A DNA stretch of 64,000 nt from Terfezia claveryi. Taxonomy: Eukaryota; Ascomycota; Pezizomycetes; Pezizales; Pezizaceae. The notes under the pieces were generated by a model that was not told the origin of the DNA, did not search any database, and saw nothing but the letters and a program-made list of their open reading frames with translations. Of this stretch, positions 13,110-23,217 are shown in pieces. The position numbers and the translations under genes are program-made. Location: the NCBI GenBank assembly GCA_015179025.1, contig WHUX01000172.1, positions 48,840 to 112,839 on the forward strand, in the 5' to 3' direction. Position 1 is the stretch's first letter. The number at the start of each line of letters is the position of its first letter.

Positions 13110-14169
13110 CCATTCGCAACCTAGTAGTGATCAGCCACTAACTTATGACCATCTCTGCAACCCCCCAGCAGCAACACCTCCAGCTACATCTCATAATATA
13201 TTATGACTCTGCTGATTCTGGCTATATTCACAACTATGGAAGCAAATACACTCTACAACATGGTTACCCTCACATCCTACTATATTTAACTCAATACCCC
13301 CATACCACCTCCTCCAGCATGACCGTTGTCATACCCGACCCCTCCCTCCGAACTCCCCCCAATAGGGCAAGTATCATGCGGGTGAACTCATGACCATGAG
13401 AGGGCCCTTTACCTAACATCTATATTTATGATTAAACAGCTTCTAGGGCAGCAAGCAACAATATATGCAAACAGTTAGCTATCATTACAAGCCACTCACT
13501 ACTCCAAAAATGAGCTATTTTCAGAATTAGGTATATTTCCATGATTTATGCTATTATAACCCCTATATACCTCAATCCACTGCAATACTCTCTTTCCAAG
13601 CATTCTCAGCCCCCGCCGGAGGGTCTCCAGTAGCTCTGGAAGCTCTAATACCCCCCCTTCAAGGATCTTCACCCTCCATTAATACCCCTACTTCTACTCC
13701 CTCTATTGGCCTTATATTGTATAGATAGCCCACAACCGCAGGATGGCCTTTACCTATATCTATGGTAAATTAGTGCTGGAGGTGGGGCGTACTGGTTTGG
13801 TTGGCATGGAGCGTGTAAAATTACAAATTGTAGGATCTCAACTCAGCACACTAAGTAAGTTCTAAGAGCTCTTATTCAATCAGCCAAATCTACCCCATCT
13901 ATACCCTCCTCAATCCCTTGAGTTCAACACTTCTCTAGAGCATTCTCAGTGGCCCCAGAGAGGTTGCTAATCACTCTGGAGCTACAATACCCCCCTATTT
14001 TGGGCTCCAGGTAGTTACATTACCCATGGCAGTATGCTGGCCTTTCTCGAGGCATTTTAAACCCTTTACACCCTTTATAGCCTGAGCTACCAGATCAGCC
14101 TAAGCATTACCGATATGTACCAGAGCAGGTGTTGAGAGCATGCTAGGTTGGGCACTAGGTTGGACGCTA
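13110..14169. mobile_element. B1 long-TIR element, left part
   Basis: The element begins CCATTCGCAACCTAGTAG and its other end, at 24485, is the reverse complement. Both ends are flanked by TA (13108-13109 and 24486-24487), as expected for Tc1/mariner-type integration. The terminal inverted repeats are long: 13110-13655 pairs with about 23943-24485. The interior after 13660 shows no intact frame. Gypsy-1 is inserted after position 14169. The second family member at 58771-58780 preserves the uninterrupted site GACGCTATGTT. Confidence 0.75.
14164..14169. repeat. Target-site duplication of gypsy-1, left
   Basis: ACGCTA, repeated at 23694-23699. The empty site in the related repeat near 58770 has a single ACGCTA, which confirms the duplication. 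Six bases is one more than the usual five for Ty3/gypsy. Confidence 0.85.
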
Positions 14170-14296
14170 TGGAGGGAATGGTTATTTTTTTTGGTTTTTT
14201 TTTGGTTTTTTATTTAATCTTTTATTTAGTTATTTTTTTTTTTTTTTTGGGTTATTTTTTTTGAGATTTATTTATTTTTGATTTATTCAAACATTT

Positions 14297-14328
14297 TGAG
14301 AGTCGAACAGGATTTGGTATGACTTTCA
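14297..14328 (+). repeat. 32-nt hairpin, gypsy-1 5' LTR copy 1
   Basis: TGAGAGTC, GA, AC, loop AGGATTTG, GT, AT, GACTTTCA. The right arm has one C-to-T change relative to the 3' LTR copy at 22981, which weakens the stem. Confidence 0.8.
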
Positions 14329-14501
14329 GATTACCACACGACTCGATTACCTTTGATTTAGTTTAGCGGAGAATTGATTTAGGGGATATATCAGGCTATA
14401 TTGTTAGACTCCTGAAGACCCTAAACAATGCAAATGAAGTCATTGGCAAAAGCGAAAATCGGTTGAGATTACCCTGCAAGCAAAAAGTTTTCAAATGATT
14501 A

Positions 14502-14533
14502 TGAGAGTCGAACAGTTTTTGGTATGACTCTCG
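14502..14533 (+). repeat. 32-nt hairpin, gypsy-1 5' LTR copy 2
   Basis: TGAGAGTC, GA, AC, loop AGTTTTTG, GT, AT, GACTCTCG. Same frame as the first copy with a different loop; the last pair is T-G. Confidence 0.8.
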
Positions 14534-15524
14534 AATTGATGATAAAAAGTTGCTATTTTTATCGAAAGGTGAAAGAATTAGTTCTTGTTGACTGAAGTTA
14601 AAACTGTTGAAGTGTCGGGATGATGTTGGATATCGGTAATGGATGTCACAAGAATGATCGATTAAATAACACGAAGGAACAGGGTAACGCGTGTGATAAG
14701 GGCCTAAGTAAGGGAGCAGATTAGTTTACATGTGAGAGTTTTTGAAGATAAAAGAGGTGGAAAATTGCGGTGATAAAGATAGGTATGCAGACATAGATAT
14801 GTATACAGCAGCACAGCAGTTAGCAGTTTATCAGCAGAGATCGTGTATTGTTCTCCGTGCGTGTTTAGGCCGTGCGTTGAGGACAGTATCACATGAATTG
14901 AACGGAATCACCTTCTACTATTACTCTCCTTATTTTCGTTGTCTATAGTGGCTCTCACCAACCGGTCACAAAGTGCATGTTCCTCTGTTAGGAGAGAAGT
15001 GCCTCTATATTTTTGGTCCCTTCGACCGGAGAGTTCGGACAACGATTTGGAAAATGGTGGAAGGTATAATGAAATCGGCAAAGCATCAGAATGAAGGCGA
15101 TATAATAACACGAATAGAGATACGGATATCACTGTTACTTTTATCTAGCTTCGGATATACTTTTTATGATGAACTATGGAGTATGTGTACCTGGACGTTA
15201 AAGGGTATGCCATGGGATATCATATTTTGGATGACGATTGGTTTTCAGTCTGCTCAGGTATATAATAACCTGAGTTCACCTTGGATAAAATCATCAACAG
15301 CAGCATTCGTGGGTACAGCCATTCGAACGGTAGCTTCTACGCTATCGAATACGCAAAGACCTTTGACGGATAAGGACTTATCACAGAATCAAAGAACATT
15401 TCGACAATTGTTATTTGATCTCGGGTTCAAGTTCTTTTTATTTTTGTTCGAGGAACAACTTCGGGGAAACCCACACAATGCAACACAAAATACATCACAC
15501 AATTCGGCAGAAAGATATACGACA

Positions 15525-16648
15525 ATGGCATCTGGATCAGGTTCTGGATCGGGATCTGGTTTAGGAGATACAGAATCAGGAGGAAAAAACCAGACTATAA
15601 AGGCAAACCGTAGACCTTATACCTTCTTACCCTTGCCCGGACAAATTGGGGCACCTCTGTTCGACGGTACCAATGTCTCGAGATTTGTGGAAAACTGGGA
15701 AAACTTGACTGCAAGATGGACGGATGAGGAAAGGATTATTCGACTAGTTTCTTACTGTGAACCTGTAGTTGGGAAGTATCTTAAAACCTATGCAACATAT
15801 GAAACCCCGAATTGGAAGGATTTTCGAACCGCAATGCTCAAGGATTTCAAGGAAAGTGACATAGAAATGCAAAAGTATACTCGGAAGTACTTGCACAAGC
15901 TGATTGTGAACTTGAAAAAGAAGACGGAACCAAGTGCGGGGATTATCGAGCGTTTATTATGGAATTTAGTGACAAATCTGAGGTTCTGGTCAAGGAAGAA
16001 AGATTGGCAAAGATTAGCAGAATTCGGTTATTCTTGACGGCTTTCCCAGTTAAAGCAGGAGATCAAATTCTGAAGAAGAATGACATGCTCTTAAGTGAAC
16101 CGGACTCATGCAGGGAACGATGGCATGATGTTAAGGAAGCAGCAATTGCGTGGTTGGATAGTCGTGGATCCCAGATGAGAAAGCTACTTCGAGAAGAAGC
16201 CGAAGATCCAGCGGACGAGGATGATGATACTCCAGCAATGAAGATCTTGAAAAAGGAGAATAATGCAAAGAAGGAAAAGGAAAAAGTCCCGAAAAAACAA
16301 AAGATTCCTGACCCAATGGACGAAATCATTCAACAACTAAAGGACTTGAAAATACAGAATACCGAGCTTAAGAAAATGGTGGGCACTGGTACGACACTGC
16401 CTCAGCAGCTTTTCAACCCAAATCAATACGGTCGTAGAAGCTATCCACAGAATAACTCGCTTTTCGATAGACCTAGAGGATGCTACTGGTGTGGAGGGCA
16501 GCATAGAAGAGAAGAATGCAGAAGTCTCAAGAAGGCCATTGAACGAGGAGAAGTGCATTTCAAGGGATATACGTTGTTCCTGGGGGATTCAGAAACGTCA
16601 ATGAATACCCGAGTACCATTTCCAACACAGGACGAAATGGGCAAGTGA
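15525..16648 (+). pseudogene. gypsy-1 gag (capsid and nucleocapsid), frame broken
   Basis: Gag packages the element RNA into a cytoplasmic particle. The ATG at 15525 opens a frame with a Gly-Ser run followed by a capsid-like segment (LFDGTNVSRFVENWENL). This frame stops at 16037. The continuation is in another frame from about 15959 to 16648, with a Lys/Glu-rich coiled-coil-like stretch and one zinc knuckle, CYWCGGQHRREEC (16491-16529). The knuckle spacing is CX2CX3HX4C, one residue shorter than the usual CX2CX4HX4C. The frame change in the overlap 15959-16037 may be decay or a programmed shift; I cannot tell which. Confidence 0.8.
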
Positions 16649-17760
16649 CTGAATGGCAAAAAGAATGGGTTGAAAAGGCCATGAAGATAAAGGAGTCGAA
16701 AATGGAGGAAATAAGTTCGACTTCAAGTGTCATTACTTTGGATTTTCCTGCGAAAAAAACGATTGCTGCAGATTGCAGTGAAACGATGATGATGCACGAC
16801 CAACCTGTGATCGTCAAGAAAGTAAAACTCGAGTCTGAAACCATGAGCCAGGGCATTCTTAAGAAAGATGTTCGTGAAAAGATGAAGTTCTGGAAGCCTA
16901 AAGAAGTCCAGAAACCCGAGCCAACCAAGGAAGAACTGTCAATGGAAGATGAGATCATGCAGGATATTGAAGAACTACAAGATCTGCGGTCTCAGCCTGA
17001 GGAACCTACAAAAAAGACAAAGAAGAAGACTCAGGAAGAAGAAGAGTTAAAGATAGTGCCAAATTGGGTAAAAATGCGTGAGAACGTGGATTTGGACAAG
17101 CTCGCACATAAGTTGATGAGTGGAGAAGGTCTAAATACGGAGGAAATTTTAGCGACTGCGGGAACTGAACTTGTACAAAGGTGCACTGGGATCAAGCGTG
17201 TGCCGAAGATCAATGAAATTCAGCAAAGACTCGAACAAAACATACACGCAGTTGTGAACAGAGTTTTTAGGCAAGAAGCAGATCGGGAACTGTATGCAGC
17301 AGCATGTCCTACATGCATAGCTGTCCTAAATGACAAAGATCGAGAAGCACTCGAGATGCTTATTGATGGAGGTTCTGAACTCAATATTGTGCGCGAAGAT
17401 ATTGTCCGAGAATACAATATTCCCATGGATGTTAAGGTCAATTGGTCGGTAGGAGGAGCGACAGGATATAGTACGCGAGTACTAGGAGTTTGTCATAAGG
17501 TCACAGTCACGATAGGAGGAGTTGTTACCTCTGGAAGATTCTTTGTGATGGAAGATATGACACGTGAAGTAATCTTGGGTAGACCTTGGGTAAGGTCAGT
17601 GAGAATGAAGGAAGATAATCGAGATGATGGTAATTGCTACATTACGGTTACAGGAACAAATGGAGACGAAGTAATGTTCTGCGCAGTTCCGGCAAATCAT
17701 GGGAGGAACCGGGATGAAGCAAAGATCAGGTATATTGTGGGAAAAGAGGACAATCAATGA
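16645..17760 (+). CDS. gypsy-1 protease region
   Basis: An open frame of about 370 codons that overlaps the end of gag by a few bases. The C-terminal third carries the retroviral-type aspartic protease signature LIDGGSELNIV (about 17357-17390), with DGG in place of the usual D(S/T)G, and the flap-side segment EVILGRPWV. The upstream part is charged and has no known domain. The frame ends in ATGA, where its stop overlaps the ATG of the next frame at 17757. Confidence 0.75.
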   Translation: MTEWQKEWVEKAMKIKESKMEEISSTSSVITLDFPAKKTIAADCSETMMMHDQPVIVKKVKLESETMSQGILKKDVREKMKFWKPKEVQKPEPTKEELSMEDEIMQDIEELQDLRSQPEEPTKKTKKKTQEEEELKIVPNWVKMRENVDLDKLAHKLMSGEGLNTEEILATAGTELVQRCTGIKRVPKINEIQQRLEQNIHAVVNRVFRQEADRELYAAACPTCIAVLNDKDREALEMLIDGGSELNIVREDIVREYNIPMDVKVNWSVGGATGYSTRVLGVCHKVTVTIGGVVTSGRFFVMEDMTREVILGRPWVRSVRMKEDNRDDGNCYITVTGTNGDEVMFCAVPANHGRNRDEAKIRYIVGKEDNQ

Positions 17761-18844
17761 ACTTCCCGGAGCTCATTGATTGGAGGATAATACCGGGACA
17801 GAATAATGATAATACTAATATGGATACGGATGATTTTTGTTTTCAGGATTCTGTTTTGTCGAAAAAAGAAATACAGACGTTATATAAGAAGAAAGCGGAT
17901 AAAGTACGACCGGTTAATGCGCCGCATGAAGATGGAGCGAAGCCAGCGGGAGACAAAGATTGGAGGGAAAAAAGAATTGCTTCCGAAAAAGCGCTTTTTG
18001 AGAGTCGAACAAAAAACGGTATGACTCTCAGATCGGATATAGACCAATCCCTTTACGAACTCGGATGGCTAGTACCGAAATTTTCAGATATTCCTAGGGG
18101 ATCGAGATTAACACCGGAACGAGTACAAAATCTACATATAGGAGAAAGCATTACGTCTCAAGAAAAACAGATACTGATAGAGGTATTATATAATCGGGAA
18201 GCAGCTATTGCTTATGATTTCTCACAAAAAGGGGTATTTCGGGAAGAAGTTGAACCGCCACATAAAATACTGACTATTCCACATATACCGTGGCAAGCAC
18301 CAAGTTTTCATATACCTAAAGCATTGATTCCTGAAGTTACGAAAATTTGCGAGGACAGAATTAAGTGTGGAACGCTAGAATACAGTTTTGGGCCATACAG
18401 AAATCCATGGTTCCTGGTCAAGAAGAAAAATGGGAAATATCGGTTAATTAACGCGGCTATACATCTCAATGCGGTTACTATTAAGATGCGTCTCTTCCCC
18501 CGAATGTCGATGTGTTCAGTGAAGAATTTGCGGGATATCCATTGGTATCTTTAATGGATTTATTTTCCGAGTACGATCAATGTGCCTTGGCGCCTGAATC
18601 TAGAGATATGACTGTATTTATTACTCCTGTTCGGTTTACTTCGTATGACGACCTTACCACAAGGATATACGAATGGTGTTCAAGTGTTTGATCAGTTATT
18701 AAGAAAGCACTTCGAGCTGAGATTGCAAGACGATTAGCTGCACCTTTTATTGATGACGTTGCTTCAAAAGCTAGCTCAAGAAGTTGGTATCTTCTGGAAG
18801 ACGGAACATTCGAAGAAGTTTTACCCGGTGTTAGGCGTTATGTT
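17757..18844 (+). pseudogene. gypsy-1 reverse transcriptase, N-terminal part with frameshifts
   Basis: The first frame (17757-18554) ends in RT fingers motifs (PYRNPWFLVKKKNGKYRLIN). RT then continues in other frames: NVDVFSEEFAGYPLVSLMDL near 18505-18560, MTTLPQGYTNG near 18645, and the catalytic FIDDV box near 18750. At least three indels separate these blocks, so no single functional RT can be read. A copy of the 32-nt hairpin lies within the first frame at 17999-18030. Confidence 0.85.
17999..18030 (+). repeat. 32-nt hairpin inside gypsy-1 pol
   Basis: TGAGAGTC, GA, AC, loop AAAAAACG, GT, AT, GACTCTCA. It sits in coding sequence (ESRTKNGMTLRS) and has the same stem and internal loop as the LTR copies but another loop. 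Confidence 0.8.
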
Positions 18845-21079
18845 ATGGAAGCAATCTATTCGGTGGATCAAACATTAGCAGACCTTGAAAGAGTAGGGGC
18901 TACAATTTCCGGAGAAAAAAGCGAATTTCTTAAGGATGGTCTCAAAATTGTGGCTTTTATCTGTGGATCAAATGGCAGAACGCCTGACGAGGAAAAAGTC
19001 AGGAAGATAATTGATTGGCCACCCTGCCGAAATGTTACTGAAGTCAAGGCTTTCATGGGAACTTGTGTGTATTACCGGATTTGGATCGAAAAGTTTACTT
19101 GGATTGCGGAACCATTATATAAGTTAACAAGAGGTAATGTGGAGTTTAATTGGGGAGAAGAACAACAAAAGGCAATGGCAATTCTGAAGGAAAAGTTGAC
19201 GAATCCGCCTGCGCTTAAACCGATAGATTATGAACCTGGACAAGGGAAGATCATATTATCGGTGGATTCTTCATTAATTGGGTGGGGCGCAATATTACAA
19301 CAAGCTGAACCGCAGGACGAAAAGAGAAGGCATCCTGCGAGGTACGAAAACGGTGTATGGAAAGGAGCTGAGAAAGGCTATGATTCTGGAAAATTGGAAT
19401 GTCGAGGACTATTGAAGGCATTGAAGAAGACAAGAAATTACTTGTATGGAGTAAGATTTCTGGTCGAGATTGATGCAAAGACTTTAGTGCATCAATTAAA
19501 CCAGCCAGCTTCTGATTTACCAGGATCAGTAGTTACGAGATGGTTAGCGTGGATTCGATTATTCGATTTCGAGGTCAAGCATGTCTCCGGAGTTAAACAT
19601 GGTGGACCTGACGGATTATCTAGAAGAGAAAGAGGAGTTGATTCACCGGAAGAACTCTCACCCGATGAGTTTGATGACATTCTAGACGCAGATCTAGACC
19701 TCATTAGTGCAAAATTGGAGCCAGAGACCCATGGATTACGGGAATGCATATTGTCAGCTCAAATATCAGCGACAGATGCGGAATGGTTTGGCAACATTAT
19801 AGATTACCTTACCACGATGCAAAGACCAGGTGGTATAGCGGATAAAGATTTTCGAAAAATCCGGTATCAAGCAACTAGATATATGATTCGGGACGGGAAT
19901 CTATACAAACGGATGAAAGGAAATATGCCACCCGCAAGAGTTATTTGGGAAGATACAGAAAAAAGGCGAATATTGCAAGAACTACACGATGAAAGTGGAC
20001 ATCGCGGAAGGAATGGTACTTACCAGAAAATCAAGCTACGTTATTGGTGGAGAAATCTATACGATGATGTAAGAGAATATGTCCGTACATGCGATGGATG
20101 TCAACGACGTAAACCTAACCAGTTTGACGAGGAACTACACCCAACACTGTATAGTGCCATGTGGAGAAAAGTCGGACTAGACATAATTCATATGCCGAAA
20201 GATGCAGGTTGTGGTTACATCGTGGCAATGCGGGATGATTTTACTGGATGGATTGAAGCTAAACCTATTCGAAGTGCAAACGCTAAGACTGTTGCGGCAT
20301 TCGTGCTAGATTGGATTACCCGATTTGGAGTACCAGCGCGCATTGTATGCGACAATGGATCGGAAAATAAAGGAGAAGTACAAGAAATATTGAAGCAATA
20401 CAACATTGTCAATATCGCGATTGCTGCGTACCACCCTCAATCGAACGCTTTAGTGGAAAGAGGACATCAACAAATCATAGATGCGCTTGCGAAATTGGGG
20501 AAGAACTGGACTAAAAATTTGCCGTTTGTTCTTTGGGCTGATCGAATTACAACGCGAGTTTCTACGGGATATCCGCCATTTACACTGGTGTTTGGACAAG
20601 ATTGTGTACTTCCAATTGAATTGACAGCTATATCATGGGCAATGGTTGATTGGAATCGTATTTCTACAAGAGATCAACTGCTTGCCACCCGAGCAAAACA
20701 ACTGGAAAGAAAGAAAGAACGTTTAGAGATTGCAGCGGATCGGTTAGCGAAGAATCGACAAGCAAACAAAACATTCTTTGATCGGAATAGAAGACAAAGG
20801 AAGGAAGATCTAGATATCGGAGATTTGGTTCTTCTCTATAACAGCGTCCTAACTAAGCAATGGTCAAGAAAGCTAGAAAACCGTTGGCTTGGCCCGTACC
20901 GGATAAGAGATCTACGCAGGGATCGGGGAACTTACCTATTGGAGGAATTGGACGGCACTCCCATGAAACTACCGTATCCGGGAGAAAGATTGAAGAGGTT
21001 TTACCCAAGAACAGGGGTAGATTGTGAAGAATATGGCGAAGTACAGGATGAAACAAACGAAATGGATCTCGACCAATAG
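18845..21079 (+). CDS. gypsy-1 RT C-terminus, RNase H and integrase
   Basis: An uninterrupted frame of 744 codons. In order: the end of RT with the connection (FMGTCVYYRIWIEKF), RNase H (ILSVDSSLIGWGAILQQ, then GKLECRGLL), integrase HHCC zinc finger (HDESGH ... CDGC, about residues 381-421), and the integrase core with Asp near 444 (GLDIIHM), Asp near 502 (VCDNGSE) and Glu near 537 (LVERGHQ). The last two are 34 residues apart, near the canonical 35. The C-terminal GPY-type segment follows. Because RT upstream is frameshifted, this protein would not be made as part of a full Pol unless ribosomes shift. Confidence 0.88.
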   Translation: MEAIYSVDQTLADLERVGATISGEKSEFLKDGLKIVAFICGSNGRTPDEEKVRKIIDWPPCRNVTEVKAFMGTCVYYRIWIEKFTWIAEPLYKLTRGNVEFNWGEEQQKAMAILKEKLTNPPALKPIDYEPGQGKIILSVDSSLIGWGAILQQAEPQDEKRRHPARYENGVWKGAEKGYDSGKLECRGLLKALKKTRNYLYGVRFLVEIDAKTLVHQLNQPASDLPGSVVTRWLAWIRLFDFEVKHVSGVKHGGPDGLSRRERGVDSPEELSPDEFDDILDADLDLISAKLEPETHGLRECILSAQISATDAEWFGNIIDYLTTMQRPGGIADKDFRKIRYQATRYMIRDGNLYKRMKGNMPPARVIWEDTEKRRILQELHDESGHRGRNGTYQKIKLRYWWRNLYDDVREYVRTCDGCQRRKPNQFDEELHPTLYSAMWRKVGLDIIHMPKDAGCGYIVAMRDDFTGWIEAKPIRSANAKTVAAFVLDWITRFGVPARIVCDNGSENKGEVQEILKQYNIVNIAIAAYHPQSNALVERGHQQIIDALAKLGKNWTKNLPFVLWADRITTRVSTGYPPFTLVFGQDCVLPIELTAISWAMVDWNRISTRDQLLATRAKQLERKKERLEIAADRLAKNRQANKTFFDRNRRQRKEDLDIGDLVLLYNSVLTKQWSRKLENRWLGPYRIRDLRRDRGTYLLEELDGTPMKLPYPGERLKRFYPRTGVDCEEYGEVQDETNEMDLDQ

Positions 21080-21152
21080 GAAATAGTGCAAAAATTTTCA
21101 ATTCGAAATTTGGTCATGAGGGAACTACAGAATGGCCTGGAGTTTACTACCA

Positions 21153-21168
21153 TTAAGAAGGGGGGACG
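21153..21168 (+). other. First polypurine-tract copy, upstream of the extra ORF
   Basis: TTAAGAAGGGGGGACG, identical over 16 bases to the tract next to the 3' LTR at 22836-22851. It lies 74 bases after the integrase stop and 122 bases before the extra ORF. Confidence 0.85.
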
Positions 21169-21179
21169 AATAACCCATT

Positions 21180-21290
21180 CTCCTCTTTTTCGAACTTCAT
21201 ACCATACACACACAGCATTTTCACTTACATTTCCCGAATACACCTCTACTTTCACATATCTTTATATCTTCTCTTTTACTTCTATACACA
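21180..21290 (+). promoter_or_regulatory. Pyrimidine-rich leader of the extra ORF
   Basis: CT-rich sequence with TTTATATCTTCTC about 30 bases before the ATG and the start context TACACAATGTC. This resembles a fungal promoter and 5' leader, and suggests that the downstream ORF has its own transcript. No experimental support. Confidence 0.45.
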
Positions 21291-22808
21291 ATGTCAGCAT
21301 CTATAATCCTGGCTCGACCCAAGACGGTTGCAGAGGGTGAGCTACAGACGAAGTTCCAAGAAATGATGAGTTGCGAGGCAACCGTCAACACCCAATTCGA
21401 AGGAGCAGTAAAGTCCATTGTCGGCGGAAAAAATCAATGGAAATTTCTCAAAGGTATAGCAAGATTGACCAGACAATGCGGTGAGAAAGTTGGTGCCTTG
21501 GCCGCAGCACAATCCACCCTAATCGAACAAGCAACCGAAGCAGAACTACAAGCATGGGGAGTCTCTAGAGAAGACGCACGGGACGATCTAAGAATGGACG
21601 AACTCAATAAGTTCGGCGAAGTGTACAATGCATCAGTTAAGAGAAGACAGAATTACAATCTGTCTACTGAAAAATTCTGGGGTCCAAATTGGATGCCATT
21701 GCTCCAGGATATACAACCCCCTTGGCCATCAATTGAATTTGCCAGACAATGTTCACTCGCAGCGGAAGAATTGTCATTTCATAGAGGAATGGATCTAGTG
21801 CGCGACATTTTACCGCGGTTCGTCATAGAAATTGAAGACCGAAAATCAACCCCCCGCACACAGAAAGATAAGTGGCTCATGGTAGAGGATATTAGATGGG
21901 TATTGCAGGATCGAGACCTACCTCCAATTCTCCCGAACGATCAGAAGAAATATCATACTGCGTATGTAGCTATGATGACATCGATAGCAGAAAAACAAGG
22001 GACAACAAATGCCAGAGATCTTATCCAGAACGCCGAAGCTGAACAACGCCAATCCCGTATAGATGAACTTCCACAATCCGAAGATACAGTAGTGCCAACT
22101 GCAGGTAGTTCGGTGGCTACTGTGCGCCGAAGCGAGCGAATACGAACAGCTAGTGTTACTGCAGCTCAGTCTACTACAAAGAAGGGAGTACGGTCAAAGC
22201 AAGGAGGGGAGCTAGCGAAGAGAAAAAGGGCGAAGTCCCCAGAGGAGGTAACACCGGCATATACCAGAGTACGATTTGAACAGGCAGAGGTTGAAGATTG
22301 TGACCCGGAATACATCAAACTACTAGATCAGGAGGATATCGAGGATCTCGACGATGACACAAAGACCGATATCGAAGTAGTGGAAAAGATCCGAGAACTT
22401 CTGCTATCAGTAGCCACTAATGAAGCTGATGAGGATCAACAAATACCGACAACTAGGATAGCAAGACGACTACGGATGCTAATGTCGGGGATCAAAATGA
22501 AGGTCGTGTCAATTGAAAATGATGACCCCATTCCTCCCAGGAAAACTCGAAAAGACAAGGGGATTCCACGTCCAAAAATGAGAAAACAGGACCCACCACA
22601 AACACAACCTGTTATAGCAGCATCTCCTAGTGTACAGCTGCCGTCAAAACAACCAACTCCACCAAGTCGCCAAGATACTGAATCGCCAATCGACAAGATC
22701 AGAGAAGCTCGTAGGAATACCGGAATCTACACCTCCGATGAATATGAAGATAAGGAAGAAGGTGAAGGGGATGATGATGAAGAGGAGTGGCAGGACCAAG
22801 ATGATTGA
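21291..22808 (+). CDS. gypsy-1 accessory ORF of unknown function (505 aa)
   Basis: An intact frame of 505 codons between integrase and the 3' LTR, the position of env in retroviruses. I do not recognise the family. The N-terminal 240 residues look helical and globular (FWGPNWMPLLQDIQPPWPS). Next come basic patches resembling nuclear localisation signals (RRSERIR near 279, KRKRAKSP near 310), an acidic stretch near 340-365, a Pro/Gln-rich linker near 420-460, and an extremely acidic tail. No signal peptide or membrane segment is seen, so it is not an envelope protein. The gene is bracketed by two identical copies of the polypurine tract and has its own leader. It is open throughout while the RT of the same element is broken. 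Confidence 0.85.
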   Translation: MSASIILARPKTVAEGELQTKFQEMMSCEATVNTQFEGAVKSIVGGKNQWKFLKGIARLTRQCGEKVGALAAAQSTLIEQATEAELQAWGVSREDARDDLRMDELNKFGEVYNASVKRRQNYNLSTEKFWGPNWMPLLQDIQPPWPSIEFARQCSLAAEELSFHRGMDLVRDILPRFVIEIEDRKSTPRTQKDKWLMVEDIRWVLQDRDLPPILPNDQKKYHTAYVAMMTSIAEKQGTTNARDLIQNAEAEQRQSRIDELPQSEDTVVPTAGSSVATVRRSERIRTASVTAAQSTTKKGVRSKQGGELAKRKRAKSPEEVTPAYTRVRFEQAEVEDCDPEYIKLLDQEDIEDLDDDTKTDIEVVEKIRELLLSVATNEADEDQQIPTTRIARRLRMLMSGIKMKVVSIENDDPIPPRKTRKDKGIPRPKMRKQDPPQTQPVIAASPSVQLPSKQPTPPSRQDTESPIDKIREARRNTGIYTSDEYEDKEEGEGDDDEEEWQDQDD

Positions 22809-22835
22809 CGGGCTGTGTTGACGAGGACGCCAACT

Positions 22836-22851
22836 TTAAGAAGGGGGGACG
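22836..22851 (+). other. gypsy-1 polypurine tract at the 3' LTR
   Basis: TTAAGAAGGGGGGACG followed by GATA and the LTR start TGGAGGG. This is the expected primer for plus-strand synthesis. Confidence 0.9.
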
Positions 22852-22980
22852 GATATGGAGGGAATGGTTATTTTTTTTGGTTTTTTTTTGGTTTTTTATT
22901 TAATCTTTTATTTAGTTATTTTTTTTTTTTTTGGGTTATTTTTTTTGAGATTTATTTATTTTTGATTTATTCAAACATTT

Positions 22981-23012
22981 TGAGAGTCGAACAGGATTTG
23001 GTATGACTCTCA
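22981..23012 (+). repeat. 32-nt hairpin, gypsy-1 3' LTR copy 1
   Basis: TGAGAGTC, GA, AC, loop AGGATTTG, GT, AT, GACTCTCA with a perfect eight-pair outer stem. Confidence 0.85.
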
Positions 23013-23185
23013 GATTACCACACGACTCGATTACCTTTGATTTAGTTTAGCGGAGAATTGATTTAGGGGATATATCAGGCTATATTGTTAGACTCCTGAA
23101 GACCCTAAACAACGCAAATGAAGTCATTGGCAAAAGCGAAAATCGGTTGAGATTACCCTGCAAGCAAAAAGTTTTCAAATGATTA

Positions 23186-23217
23186 TGAGAGTCGAACAGT
23201 TTTTGGTATGACTCTCG
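23186..23217 (+). repeat. 32-nt hairpin, gypsy-1 3' LTR copy 2
   Basis: TGAGAGTC, GA, AC, loop AGTTTTTG, GT, AT, GACTCTCG, identical to the 5' LTR counterpart. Confidence 0.85.

Larger units (their letters stand above)
14170..15009 (+). repeat. gypsy-1 5' LTR
   Basis: Starts TGGAGGGAATGG and ends GTGCCTCTATA, followed by TTTTTGGTCCCTTCGACC, which holds the likely primer-binding site. It contains long T-rich tracts and two copies of the 32-nt hairpin described separately. The end is TATA rather than CA, which is atypical for an LTR. Confidence 0.92.

Noticed and set aside
14297..14328. Pol III B-box in the hairpin (complement reads GTTCGACTC)
   Set aside because: Only gypsy-1 copies resemble a B-box. 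Gypsy-2 hairpins keep the fold but not this sequence, and no A-box is present.
21291..22808. Envelope gene
   Set aside because: No signal peptide, membrane helix or cleavage site; the composition is nuclear and acidic.
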